From Chryseobacterium sp. ERMR1:04 (GTDB taxonomy: Bacteria; Bacteroidota; Bacteroidia; Flavobacteriales; Weeksellaceae): a stretch of 64,000 nt of DNA. The translations under genes and the position numbers were made by a program. The stretch is from the NCBI RefSeq assembly GCF_001297705.1, contig NZ_LIRF01000003.1:1488001-1552000 (forward strand). The letters are read 5' to 3'. Within the stretch, counting starts at the first letter, position 1. Each line of letters begins with the position of its first letter. Below, piece after piece: positions 52,734 through 61,419 of the stretch. Below the pieces are notes generated by a model, which was not told the DNA's origin, did not search any database, and worked only from the letters and a program-made list of their open reading frames with translations.

Positions 52734-54099
52734 AATCAAGTTTGAAAAATTTAAAGCTTTTCAGCAACAAATAACATTAGAATTAAATAATAAAAATATT
52801 TTATTATATGGAGAAAATGGATCAGGTAAAAGTTCAATTTATGAATGTCTAAAAATCATTTTTTTTAAAGACAGAATTGAGAAAAATTTATCTACTGAAA
52901 TAACTCCTGAAGAATATGAACAAAATAAAAGTGATTTATGGGCATCATATAATAATAAAATTAATAATCAGAATTTTGAAATTATAGTTAATGAAATAAA
53001 TCATAATACTTTTGATACGAAAAATTATCAAGCTTTTATGATATCTCTTGAAGAGATTTTCATTGAAAATAATATAAATTTAATTAGTTTATTAGAAAAA
53101 CTACATTTAAATATAACAGACATTAGAAATCTATGTAATGAGCATTATTTACAAGTCCAAGAAAATGTAAATGAAACTTTATTACAGTTTAAAGAAGACA
53201 TAAAGATTGAAATAGATAATGAAGATGATTTTGCTATCAAAATAATAGATCCAAAGAAAAATCTTGAAAGGAAATCGGATATAAAAAAATTTTTCAATGA
53301 AGCAAAACTTAATTTAATTGTTTTATTATTAATTTTCAATGTAATTTTAATTGCTCAAGATACTTCAAAAAAAAGAATTTTAATATTAGATGATTTTATA
53401 ACTAGCTTAGATAGTTCAAATCGTACTTTTATTGCTAAATATGTATTAGAAAAATTCTCGGAATTTCAATCTTTTATTTTGACACATAATATTAGTTTTT
53501 TCAATCTGATAGTTTTTCTAGTAAGAGAAATTGTAAATAATCAAAATTGGATATTTGGAAATCTTTATGAAATAAATAATCAACATAAGTTATATTTAAA
53601 AAATAATATTGAAAGAGTTAGTAAGATTAAGGAAGACTATCTTAGTACTACACAAGATATAGAAGAAATTGGAAATAGAATCCGTAAAAAATTTGAAATT
53701 CTTCTTTATGAGTTCTCTAAAATATTAATGATAGGAGCTGTAGAAGATAGTAAAAAAATTTTAGAAAGATTAACAAATGGGAAGCCTGTTTATTATAAAG
53801 ATGGGAACACAGCTTCTGATTTAATTGATGAATTACAAAACATTATTACAGTCAACAATAATTTATCTGCTAATTTAAATGTTAAAATTTCTCAGTATAA
53901 AAATGCTGAATTTAGTAATTTTCAACATATTCTCAAAGAACTAAAACTTTATCAAAAAGTTACGATGCATCCCATGTCTCACGGCACCCTTGGTATGGTT
54001 ACATTTACAACTAATGAAATCACTCAATCACTAGAACTTTTAGAAAAAATGGAGAAATTTTTAAAAGATTTTGTAGAAAAAAACATTACTACAATTTAA
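52726..54099 (+). CDS. RecF/ABC-type ATPase partner of the DUF262 protein
   Basis: A 457-residue AAA/ABC-type ATPase with no membrane segment. Walker A is GENGSGKSS (29-37), the signature-like segment is FFNEAKLN (about 189-196), Walker B is ILILDDFITSLDS (Asp222-Asp223), and the H-loop is LTHN (His254). The insert between Walker A and the signature is short, so there is no long coiled coil as in SMC or Rad50. The C-terminal 170 residues are helical and include HPMSHG (415-420), a motif I associate with RecF-like ATPases from defence loci. Its overlap with the DUF262 gene implies a two-protein machine. No nuclease domain was recognised in it. Confidence 0.8.
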   Translation: MNKIKFEKFKAFQQQITLELNNKNILLYGENGSGKSSIYECLKIIFFKDRIEKNLSTEITPEEYEQNKSDLWASYNNKINNQNFEIIVNEINHNTFDTKNYQAFMISLEEIFIENNINLISLLEKLHLNITDIRNLCNEHYLQVQENVNETLLQFKEDIKIEIDNEDDFAIKIIDPKKNLERKSDIKKFFNEAKLNLIVLLLIFNVILIAQDTSKKRILILDDFITSLDSSNRTFIAKYVLEKFSEFQSFILTHNISFFNLIVFLVREIVNNQNWIFGNLYEINNQHKLYLKNNIERVSKIKEDYLSTTQDIEEIGNRIRKKFEILLYEFSKILMIGAVEDSKKILERLTNGKPVYYKDGNTASDLIDELQNIITVNNNLSANLNVKISQYKNAEFSNFQHILKELKLYQKVTMHPMSHGTLGMVTFTTNEITQSLELLEKMEKFLKDFVEKNITTI

Positions 54100-54160
54100 A
54101 TGTAATACGAGCCCGCCTTAAAAAAGAGAACTGTCAACAATATTAATGAATCTAACTTCA

Positions 54161-54859
54161 TTATTTTTTATTCACTTCTACAATAGCATCTTTAATTCCG
54201 CCACCTGCCACTTCAAAGAAAGACGGACCAGCCAACAGATATACTTTTTCTAATTTCTTGGTATTTGAAAGTTTGTGTTCTTTTAAATAAGTTTCAGAAC
54301 GGTTGGCCAATACAATCCCTTTGACTACATTTCCGGCTACCAGAGCGGTTGGAGAATCAATTCCAGCATCTTTCAGATCACTGGCAAATGCGAAATTGGT
54401 TACACCTAATCTCATTGCTTCACGAGCGGCCACTTCACCTACGGAAGTCATCAGTTCGGGAGTGAATTTATTTCGGTCACCCAAGCCAATCAACAACAGC
54501 TTTTTTGCTGATAGAGAACCTACGGGAGGCGTAATTAAAATCGTTTCCAATGAATGTCCATGAAATTGCCCTGACTGTCTGATCTTGGTGAACTCACCTT
54601 TCAAAGCCTCATCCAAATGGACTAATCCATTCAAGCTTGCGGGCAACGCCTGAGCGCTATGAATGTCATTTTCTGTATATTCAAAAACACAGGCAACCTG
54701 TAGTTGAGCATCCGCGGAAGATGGTCCCTGCACCAATCCAATCATTGAAATTCCGTCAACGGAGCCCCAGTTTTTTGATGTTCCGACAGGTGTTGTATTT
54801 TGGGCAGTTAATGTCAATGATAATAAACCAACTGCAAATGATAAAATGAAATTTTTCAT
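54161..54859 (-). CDS. Exported stand-alone peptidase M17 N-terminal-domain protein
   Basis: A 232-residue protein with signal peptide 1-19 (LTLTAQ). The rest resembles only the N-terminal macro-like domain of leucyl aminopeptidase (LNGLVHLDEALKGEF, KLLLIGLGDRNKFTPELM, EVAAREAMRLGVTNFAFASDL, VKGIVLANRSETYL). The catalytic C-terminal domain with its two-metal site is absent, and the protein ends cleanly after a GGGIKDAIVEVNKK tail, so it does not look freshly truncated. It probably binds something rather than cleaving. The start was placed at the ATG before the signal peptide (54859). Confidence 0.8.
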   Translation of the reverse strand: MKNFILSFAVGLLSLTLTAQNTTPVGTSKNWGSVDGISMIGLVQGPSSADAQLQVACVFEYTENDIHSAQALPASLNGLVHLDEALKGEFTKIRQSGQFHGHSLETILITPPVGSLSAKKLLLIGLGDRNKFTPELMTSVGEVAAREAMRLGVTNFAFASDLKDAGIDSPTALVAGNVVKGIVLANRSETYLKEHKLSNTKKLEKVYLLAGPSFFEVAGGGIKDAIVEVNKK

Positions 54860-54930
54860 GATTTTAATTTTTAGCATTAATTATTTTTGAGTGTCATTTT
54901 TAATAGAATATTTAGGTTCATTAAAAATTT

Positions 54931-55042
54931 AACCACAAAAGGTTTTAACACTTAAGTTATTTTTAAGTTAAAAGCATTCTATTGAAAAGTTCACTTAAGC
55001 TTTCTGAAAATCTTCGATTTCAATTCTTATGTGAGTTTTATA
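54931..55042. repeat. Dispersed repeat, ACCACAAAAG family, copy 3
   Basis: AACCACAAAAGG, TTTTAACACTTAAGTTATTT, CATTCTATTGAAAAG, CACTTAAG and GAAAATCTTCGATTTC follow the same order as in copy 1 (12234-12410). Confidence 0.65.
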
Positions 55043-55088
55043 TTCTCCATCTGATGAATTCAGATTGGGGATGAGCCTTGGAATCAAA

Positions 55089-55964
55089 TTACATTGTCAT
55101 TGGAACTTCCATTAATAGAATCTCCGTATTTTCTGCTGTTGCTTTAATATTCAAATCTGCAATATCCCAAACTCCAAAACCATCCTTCGTTTCCAATTGC
55201 TGACCTTCGATCTCTGCGCTTCCTTTTAAAATAAAGGCGTAGACTCCATTTCCTGTTTTCTTGATCTGATAGTTGGTTTCAATAGCATTTTCAAAATTCC
55301 CTAAGTGAAACCAAGCATCCTGATGAATCCAAACACCTTCGTCATCAGCATTTGGAGATAATATCTGCTGAAATCTGTTTTTACTTTTTGTTTTATCTAA
55401 TGTGATTTGATCATATCTTGGTGCTACATTTCTCTTATTTGGATAGACCCAGATTTGAAGAAATTTAACCAAGCTATCTGTATTTTTATTGAATTCACTG
55501 TGCATGATTCCTGTTCCGGCGCTCATCACCTGGATATCTCCACTTTTGATAATAGCCGAATTTCCCATGCTGTCTTTATGCTCCAAATCGCCTTCCAACG
55601 GAATGCTGATGATTTCCATATTATCATGAGGATGTGTTCCAAAACCTCTTCCAGCTTCCACTTTATCATCATTAAGGACTCTCAATACTCCGAAATGCAT
55701 TCTTTCCGGATTGTGATAATTGGCAAAGCTAAAAGTATGATTGCTTACCAACCATCCATGATCTGCCTTTCCTCGTGATTCCGCTTTATGAATGACTGAA
55801 TTATCTTTGATTTTTGACTCAGGATTGGGTAAATGATTGTATCCGATGGGCTCTAAGGGTTCGATCTCGTCAATCTCATTTTTCATTGTATTTCCCAATG
55901 AAGCGGATGCTACAAACATTCCTGTTCCTAATAATCCTTTCTTTAAAAAATCTTTTCTGTCCAT
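55089..55964 (-). CDS. Pirin-family bicupin
   Basis: A 291-residue protein. The N-terminal 30 residues (DRKDFLKKGLLGTGMFVASASLG) look like a signal with a weak twin-arginine-like start, which is unusual for a pirin. The N-terminal cupin holds the metal set His111, His113, His155 and Glu157 (GTHPHDNMEI, GTGIMHSE). Pirins of the YhhW group can act as quercetin 2,3-dioxygenases and related redox-stress proteins. The C-terminal cupin lacks an obvious metal site. A TAAATTTG -7 box lies 33 bp upstream. Confidence 0.88.
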   Translation of the reverse strand: MDRKDFLKKGLLGTGMFVASASLGNTMKNEIDEIEPLEPIGYNHLPNPESKIKDNSVIHKAESRGKADHGWLVSNHTFSFANYHNPERMHFGVLRVLNDDKVEAGRGFGTHPHDNMEIISIPLEGDLEHKDSMGNSAIIKSGDIQVMSAGTGIMHSEFNKNTDSLVKFLQIWVYPNKRNVAPRYDQITLDKTKSKNRFQQILSPNADDEGVWIHQDAWFHLGNFENAIETNYQIKKTGNGVYAFILKGSAEIEGQQLETKDGFGVWDIADLNIKATAENTEILLMEVPMTM

Positions 55965-55996
55965 ATCTATTCGTTATTTGTTCGTTATTGATAGGA

Positions 55997-56004
55997 CAAA
56001 TTTA
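55997..56004 (-). promoter_or_regulatory. -7 box TAAATTTG of the pirin gene
   Basis: Full TAnnTTTG match on the minus strand, 33 bp before the ATG. Confidence 0.45.
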
Positions 56005-56083
56005 GGGAGATGGAAAATGCTGGGCATTTAACTAGTTTAATAAATTACTTTTTTAAAGTATTTTTATGTGATTATATTCTTTG

Positions 56084-56250
56084 TTGGAATACGCAAAGGC
56101 GCAAGGGCATTATTTATAAAGCATAGATAAGGCGCAAGGATTTTATCTGCGATAAAATTAATTATGGATAATGTGTTGAAAATCTCTGATTTTCTTGCGC
56201 CTTAAAAACGTTTTTAATTGTAAAATTTTGCGTCTTTTGCGTCTTCCAAC
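56084..56250. repeat. Dispersed repeat, ACCACAAAAG-like family, copy 4
   Basis: Ends TTGGAATACGCAAAGGCGCA and, inverted, TTGCGTCTTTTGCGTCTTCC; core GAAAATCTCTGATTTTC. The end sequences use GCGCAAAAG in place of CACAAAAG, but the size, inverted ends and core match the family. Confidence 0.6.
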
Positions 56251-56258
56251 CAATTAAA

Positions 56259-56543
56259 TTTCTTTTGTCTTGAAACCGAAGATTCGACGTAGTCAAACAA
56301 AAGGACCAAAAGTTCAAGACTTGGAAACTTCCGCTAAAAATAAATTCTGTTCTCTAAAAATTCTAAAACTTGCGCGAATTCACTGTTTGTTCTTCGATTC
56401 AATATTTGTCTCGCGCTTCAAACAGTAGAATTTTCTTACCGTTTACAGTATTTATTTTGCCTCAATATATTATATTTTTTTTATTTGAATCGGCGAACCT
56501 CTTCGAGGTTTCTTAACGCTCCATTTTCCTATGTCGATTTTAT
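56259..56543. repeat. Long dispersed repeat TTTCTTTTGTCTTG family, copy 1
   Basis: Shares with 60935-61146 and 61208-61419: TTTCTTTTGTCTTG, TTCAAGACTTGGAA, AACTTGCGCGAATT, the ACTGTTTG...CAAACAGT inverted pair (56382-56389 and 56419-56426) and a CCTATGTCGATTTTA end. This copy has an extra segment with CGAACCTCTTCGAGGTTT before the end. Confidence 0.8.
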
Positions 56544-56562
56544 TATCGTTTTCAATTAAGTT

Positions 56563-56624
56563 TTGGCTAAAGCCAATTATCGAATGTATACTTGTTAAAC
56601 AGGCTAAAGCCTGTTTCTATTGAT
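56563..56624. repeat. Dispersed double-hairpin GGGCTAAAGCCC family, copy 4
   Basis: TTGGCTAAAGCCAA (56563-56576), spacer, AAACAGGCTAAAGCCTGTTT (56597-56616), CTATTGATC. The outer stem bases differ from the other copies but stay paired, a compensatory pattern. It lies about 90 bp beyond the Crp/Fnr-type stop. Confidence 0.85.
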
Positions 56625-56713
56625 CGGAAATTGGTCATTATTTATGAAAACAGTTGTAGAATTGAGGGTGAAAAATCAACTCCATTTGTGAAATGAAGGA
56701 AACAAAACCATTT

Positions 56714-57292
56714 CTATTTTGAGGCTAATCTTTTTCGGATCGTGCTTACAAATTCTTTTGAAACCCCAAGATAAGAGGCAATATAATACTGTGGAACTCT
56801 TTGTGGGATCGTAGGATATACTTTTACAAATTCTAAATATCGGTCTGATGCAGTTTTTGAAATGGTATTCACCAAACGGTTTTGAAGCGTTGATAAATTT
56901 CGTTGCACCAACATTCTGAACACTCTTTCGAATTTTGGATATTCTTTTAATAATTTTTCTTTTGCAGTGGGAGTCAGCATATAAATTTCTGAATCTTCCA
57001 ATGTTTCAATATATAATTTGGATGGTTTCTGTTCCTGAAATGAAGCAATATCACTCGTCCACCAATCTTCAATGGCGAATAAAATAGTGACTTCAAAACC
57101 ATTATCATCAAGGTAAAATACCCTCACACAACCTTTTTGAATATACCCTTCAAACTGGCAAATTTCTCCTTCTCTTAATAAAACCGTTTTCTTTGGAACA
57201 GTCTCGCAAGTGAGTAAATCTGTGAAAAATTTTTCTTCATCTTGACTAAGAGCAATGAATCGTGTTACGTTTTTGATGATATTTTCAAACAT
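56714..57292 (-). CDS. Crp/Fnr-family transcriptional regulator
   Basis: A 192-residue regulator with a cyclic-nucleotide-binding-like beta-barrel (LLREGEICQFEGYIQKGCVRVFYLDDNGFEVTILF), a dimer helix and a C-terminal helix-turn-helix (VPQYYIASYLGVSKEFVSTIRKRLA). The phosphate-binding RxA-type cassette of cAMP binders is not evident and there are no Fnr cysteines, so the ligand is unknown. It follows the pseudo-receiver gene by 9 bp. Confidence 0.88.
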   Translation of the reverse strand: MFENIIKNVTRFIALSQDEEKFFTDLLTCETVPKKTVLLREGEICQFEGYIQKGCVRVFYLDDNGFEVTILFAIEDWWTSDIASFQEQKPSKLYIETLEDSEIYMLTPTAKEKLLKEYPKFERVFRMLVQRNLSTLQNRLVNTISKTASDRYLEFVKVYPTIPQRVPQYYIASYLGVSKEFVSTIRKRLASK

Positions 57293-57301
57293 ATAATAAG
57301 T

Positions 57302-57613
57302 TTACGGCTGCAAATTAGGGAAAAGCGCGTAAACTTCATTCTTTAATAATCCGCTTCCTCCGCCATAATGGTCGATTACCTTTACATCCTGATTCAAATT
57401 TTCACAAAAAACTTTGATATCTTTTTCAAATTGTTCCTTTAACCCTGAACTTAACAGCACAATATCAACCTGATTTTCTTTGAGATAATTGTAACAAACG
57501 TTTTCATCACTTTGAATCTCTGCTTTCCAACCTTCATTATTTTCAATGATTCTTTTTAAAGTATCCAGTATTTCCTGATTTTTTCCGATCACTAGGAATT
57601 GTAGTGTTTTCAT
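57302..57613 (-). CDS. Pseudo-receiver (CheY-like) single-domain protein
   Basis: A 103-residue protein with the alternating alpha/beta pattern of a response-regulator receiver: TLQFLVIGKNQEILDTLKRII, CYNYLKENQVDIVLLSS, and VKVIDHYGG. The acidic pair after the first strand is replaced (GKNQ) and the phosphoacceptor Asp position reads Ser (VLLSS), so it should not be phosphorylated in the usual way. It is co-transcribed with the Crp/Fnr-type gene. The receiver assignment is from pattern, so moderately sure. Confidence 0.6.
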   Translation of the reverse strand: MKTLQFLVIGKNQEILDTLKRIIENNEGWKAEIQSDENVCYNYLKENQVDIVLLSSGLKEQFEKDIKVFCENLNQDVKVIDHYGGGSGLLKNEVYALFPNLQP

Positions 57614-57854
57614 TATTTTTTAATTATTTATTTTTTACTATTTTCATTTTTCATACCTTTAATAATGAAGTTAATAGCCTCTCTTTTAACACGAACTTTA
57701 TTCAGCTTGTACAAAATTTTTAGCAATATTGGGAATCTGAGCTTACAATTATTTTAGTTCTTCAAATGTTACAATAAAACCTGTAATTCAAATCATTGAC
57801 TTGTCGAAAATACAACAGTCCCCTTTATAAGCACATTGTTTTTATTCTATTAAC

Positions 57855-59210
57855 CTACAACCCCTTATACAATTCCAAACCATTTCTGTATACCCATATT
57901 TTTTTGTTTTCTTTATTCAAAACTTCAAATACAAAAGTCTTCCCTTTAGGTAAAGAAATCTCTTTAATAAGTTTAGGTTTTGAATGATACTTAGGAGCTA
58001 TATGAACCATTCTAAAAGGAGTATTATCCCAAATTCCGAACATTTTATTTTTGATTATAATATTCCGATCTATGATGTCATCATATTCAAAAGGAATCAT
58101 ATTAAAAAGCTTAATATTAAAATTATCCGCCCCATATTTATTTTTTTTACTGAAAACTAAATAAGGCATTTCATATGGCGGGGCAGAAGAATTAATATCA
58201 TTTGCTGTATAATATTTCTGCTCTATTAGATCATATTGATCAGGATAAGGTAAATATTTATTTTCAGATCGATCAAATAATCCATAGCTATTCCCTTTTT
58301 TAAAGGCATAGGCTTTATATCTTTCTTTCTCACCTGATACATGATATTCTACAGCAAATATATCATCATATAGAAAATCTATTTTTTCAGGTTTAAAAGT
58401 AGCTACAATTCCAAACTTCTCACTGTTATTATCTTTTACTATAGCAGGTATGCGATCTCTGTAATAATAAACATGTTTATAGTTAATAAGATTATAAGAC
58501 TCCTTATATAGCGCATCCATCTCTTTTCTTTCCAAAAGATTAGCATTTTTGTTTTTTAAAATTCCGGGAGGCGGAGGAAGGTCTATTCTTTTTGTATATT
58601 TTTTTGTCTGGGTAATTTTTTTGCTTCCATCTAATTGATAGGCACTAAATTCCCATACGTCCTGAGATTTTGTATAAGAAATCGAATCGTATTCCACAGG
58701 AATGATGATCTCCCCATTATAAAACATTAAGCCCTCCTTTTTATTGATTTCAACAAAGGTGAATAATGAATTAGTCTGCGGATAAGTGTAAATATTGTCA
58801 TATTTATATGATGAAGGATCTCCCACAAGCTTCCATTTTCCATCTTCAAAAAAGGGACTTTGGATACCTATTTTCCCATTTTTTTTGAAAAATACTCCCC
58901 TTTCATTATTTTGAGATTTTACGATTTCGTAATCTTTAAAATATCTATTATTTCCGGCATCAATAAAAAATATTTCATTATTTTTTCTGACATAATAGAA
59001 AGAATATGGAGGTGTATTTCCATGCTTACGAGGCTCAATACTAAAGTCTATCATCTCATCATATTGAGGTTTTACCTTAATATTTCCCAAAGTATCCGCC
59101 AATCCCCATTTATCTCCAACTTGATATGGAAGCAAGAAAAGATCTTTTTTATTTTGTCCTTTACCAAAAAGGAACATAATCATTAATAAACAATAAATAA
59201 TATTTTTCAT
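57855..59210 (-). CDS. Exported WG-repeat protein
   Basis: A 451-residue protein with signal peptide about 1-18 (FGKGQ) and WG-type beta repeats (QVGDKWGLADTLGNIKVKPQYDEMI, NGKIGIQSPFFEDGKW, NNSEKFGIVATFKPEKIDFLYDDIF, KGNSYGLFDRSENKYL). WG repeats are found in secreted or cell-envelope proteins of Bacteroidota with unclear roles. The start was set at the ATG before the signal peptide (59210). Confidence 0.78.
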   Translation of the reverse strand: MKNIIYCLLMIMFLFGKGQNKKDLFLLPYQVGDKWGLADTLGNIKVKPQYDEMIDFSIEPRKHGNTPPYSFYYVRKNNEIFFIDAGNNRYFKDYEIVKSQNNERGVFFKKNGKIGIQSPFFEDGKWKLVGDPSSYKYDNIYTYPQTNSLFTFVEINKKEGLMFYNGEIIIPVEYDSISYTKSQDVWEFSAYQLDGSKKITQTKKYTKRIDLPPPPGILKNKNANLLERKEMDALYKESYNLINYKHVYYYRDRIPAIVKDNNSEKFGIVATFKPEKIDFLYDDIFAVEYHVSGEKERYKAYAFKKGNSYGLFDRSENKYLPYPDQYDLIEQKYYTANDINSSAPPYEMPYLVFSKKNKYGADNFNIKLFNMIPFEYDDIIDRNIIIKNKMFGIWDNTPFRMVHIAPKYHSKPKLIKEISLPKGKTFVFEVLNKENKKIWVYRNGLELYKGL

Positions 59211-59306
59211 TTTTCTATTTGCTGTTAAGTACAAACATGCTGATTTACTTTTTAATCCTTATATTTTTAGTCAATATCTTTATATTCTTTTAGCTCCCAA
59301 ATTTCT

Positions 59307-60917
59307 CTAAAAATGCTTAGTTCCCGTGATTTTCAATTCATTTAAATCCAATTGAGATTCTGCTTTTCGAATTTCGTCATCACTGAAAACCTTCTCTCTT
59401 TTCATGGTAAATAATTCCTTTCTCTGCATGGCAAAAATATCAAGCATAATCTGATGGTACTCTTTCAAATCATTTTGTCTGTTGGAACACATTTCCAATG
59501 AACTTAAGTGTCCTTTATGTAATTTGATATCGTTTTGTAAACTGTCTTTGAAATTTTCAACCAAACTATTGCTCGTTACGCTCTTCTCATATTTTTCATT
59601 CAACCTTTCAACTGCCAGACTATCCAATCTTATCTGAATTCCAGCCTGTTGCTCATGTGAAGGTAAAATATCATCAATCTCTCCGATTTTGGTTAATTTA
59701 ATAATCAAAGGAAGCGTTAAACCCTGAAAAACCAAGGTCACAAAAATAACAATAAACGTAATGAAGATTATTAAATTTCTCATTGGAAATTCGATCTGAT
59801 CATTCATCATCACCGGAATCGACAAAGCCGTTGCCAATGAAACCACGCCACGCATTCCTGCCCAACCGATAATCAATGGATTTTTCCATCCCGGACTTGG
59901 ATCTCTTCGTACTTTTTTACTCAACCATCTCGGAATATGTGCCACCGGATAGATCCATAATAAACGGACTACAATCACAATTAAACTTATGATTAACCCA
60001 TATTTAATTCCTTCCATTAAAGAAGTCTCCCCCAACCCATTGATAATCTCCGGCAATTCTAATCCTATTAAGACGAAAACCAGCGCATTCATCACAAAAA
60101 TCAACGTATTCCAAACGCCTGTCATATTGATTCTCGTAGTTCCTGTTTTAAAAATTTCATGGGAACGGAAAGACATGAATAATCCACCGCTTACGACTGC
60201 CATTACTCCTGAAAAATGAAAATGTTCAGCACTCAGAAATAAAATATAAGGGGTCGTCACCGTTAATGCTGCATCTATCGCTGGAGTTGTTGGTAAAAAC
60301 CTATGAATGGCGTAGAAAATGTGAGCCCCTACAATTCCTACTACAATTCCCATTCCTGCAACGAGAAAAAATTGCCCCGTCGCTTCCTGCACTGAAAAAG
60401 CTCCTGTCGTCACCGCTACTAAAGCAAATCGGAAAACAATTAATGATGATGCATCGTTGATTAAACTTTCGCCTTCCAACATCGCAAGGGTTCTCTTTGG
60501 TACTTTTAATCCTTTTAAAACCGTTGTTGCAGCAACCGCATCGGGTGGTGAAACAATTCCGCCCAACAAAAAACCTAATGCCAACGTAAACCCCGGAATT
60601 AAAGATTGAGACGCAAAAGCCACAACAATAGAAGTCAGAAATACCAACCCAAAAGCCATTAATGAAATTGTTCTTTTCCATTTCCAGAAATCATTCCAAG
60701 ACGTGTACCAAGCTGCTTCGTATAAAAGTGGGGGTAAAAAAATCAGGAAAATAATCTCCGGATCCAATTTCAAAATCGGAACTCCCGGAATAAAACTAAT
60801 CCCCAATCCTGCCAATACCAAAAATATGGGATATGCAATTTTGATACGCTGTGCCAGCATAACGAGGAGCATGACGAGTAATAAAAGTCCGAGTATTAAT
60901 AGTAAATGTTCGTGCAT
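59307..60917 (-). CDS. Na+/H+ antiporter, CPA1 family
   Basis: A 536-residue membrane protein with about twelve helices and a cytosolic C-terminal tail of about 130 residues. The core motifs of CPA1 exchangers are seen: FLIFLPPLLYEAAW, GGIVSPPDAVAATTVLKGL (the ion-binding region; CPA1 proteins use a conserved Asp or Asn-Asp in the next helix), ESLINDASSLIVFR and GWAGMRGVVSLATALSIP. It exports Na+ or Li+ (or K+) against H+ uptake. The start was set at the ATG at 60917; the frame open to 60971 is inside a repeat element. Confidence 0.92.
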   Translation of the reverse strand: MHEHLLLILGLLLLVMLLVMLAQRIKIAYPIFLVLAGLGISFIPGVPILKLDPEIIFLIFLPPLLYEAAWYTSWNDFWKWKRTISLMAFGLVFLTSIVVAFASQSLIPGFTLALGFLLGGIVSPPDAVAATTVLKGLKVPKRTLAMLEGESLINDASSLIVFRFALVAVTTGAFSVQEATGQFFLVAGMGIVVGIVGAHIFYAIHRFLPTTPAIDAALTVTTPYILFLSAEHFHFSGVMAVVSGGLFMSFRSHEIFKTGTTRINMTGVWNTLIFVMNALVFVLIGLELPEIINGLGETSLMEGIKYGLIISLIVIVVRLLWIYPVAHIPRWLSKKVRRDPSPGWKNPLIIGWAGMRGVVSLATALSIPVMMNDQIEFPMRNLIIFITFIVIFVTLVFQGLTLPLIIKLTKIGEIDDILPSHEQQAGIQIRLDSLAVERLNEKYEKSVTSNSLVENFKDSLQNDIKLHKGHLSSLEMCSNRQNDLKEYHQIMLDIFAMQRKELFTMKREKVFSDDEIRKAESQLDLNELKITGTKHF

Positions 60918-61415
60918 AATTAGTTTTATTAATTTTTCTTTTGTCTTGACACAAAAGAAAGAAAAAGTCAAGACTTGGAAACTGAATGCTAAAAATTAAA
61001 ACTTAATCCTAAAATCCCCAAAACTTGCGCGAATTTTCTGTTTGTTCTTCGATTCAATATTTCTCTCGCGCTTCAAACAGTGGGAATTTTTTAACGGATT
61101 AATTTTTAATTTTATTAACGCTTCAGCTTCCTGTGTCGGTTTTAATTTATGAATGAAAAATGAAATTCACATTTTCCATCGCTTTATATTTTTTATGTTT
61201 TATTAAAATTTCTTTTGTCTTGAAACAAAAGAAACAAAAATTCAAGACTTGGAAGCTGAATGCTAAAAATAAATTCTGTTCTCTAAAAATTCTAAAACTT
61301 GCGCGAATTTATTGTTTGTTCTTCGATTCTAAATTTGTCTCGCGCTTCAAACAGTAGAATTTTCTTAACGTTCACAGAATTTATTTTCTTAACGCTTCAA
61401 CTTCCTATGTCGATT
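60918..61415. other. Intergenic stretch holding two tandem long repeats
   Basis: No gene. It holds two direct copies of the TTTCTTTTGTCTTG repeat (60935-61146 and 61208-61419) about 273 bp apart; the second reaches the stop codon of the esterase gene. Confidence 0.75.
60935..61146. repeat. Long dispersed repeat TTTCTTTTGTCTTG family, copy 2
   Basis: Contains TTCTTTTGTCTTG, TCAAGACTTGGAAACTGAAT, AACTTGCGCGAATT, CTGTTTGTTCTTCGATTCAA, CGCGCTTCAAACAGT and TTCCTGTGTCGGTTTTA in the family order. Confidence 0.8.
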
Positions 61416-61419
61416 TTAA
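61208..61419. repeat. Long dispersed repeat TTTCTTTTGTCTTG family, copy 3
   Basis: The left end folds as a hairpin (TTTCTTTTGT / ACAAAAGAAA). The rest follows the family order and ends at the esterase stop codon (61416-61418), so it can supply the 3' end of that mRNA. Confidence 0.8.

Larger units (their letters stand above)
55965..56713. other. Repeat-rich intergenic stretch
   Basis: No gene. In order: -7 box of the pirin gene (55997-56004), ACCACAAAAG-like repeat copy 4 (56084-56250), a copy of the long TTTCTTTTGTCTTG repeat (56259-56543), and a GGGCTAAAGCCC-family double hairpin (56563-56624). Three unrelated repeat families are stacked here. Confidence 0.75.
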
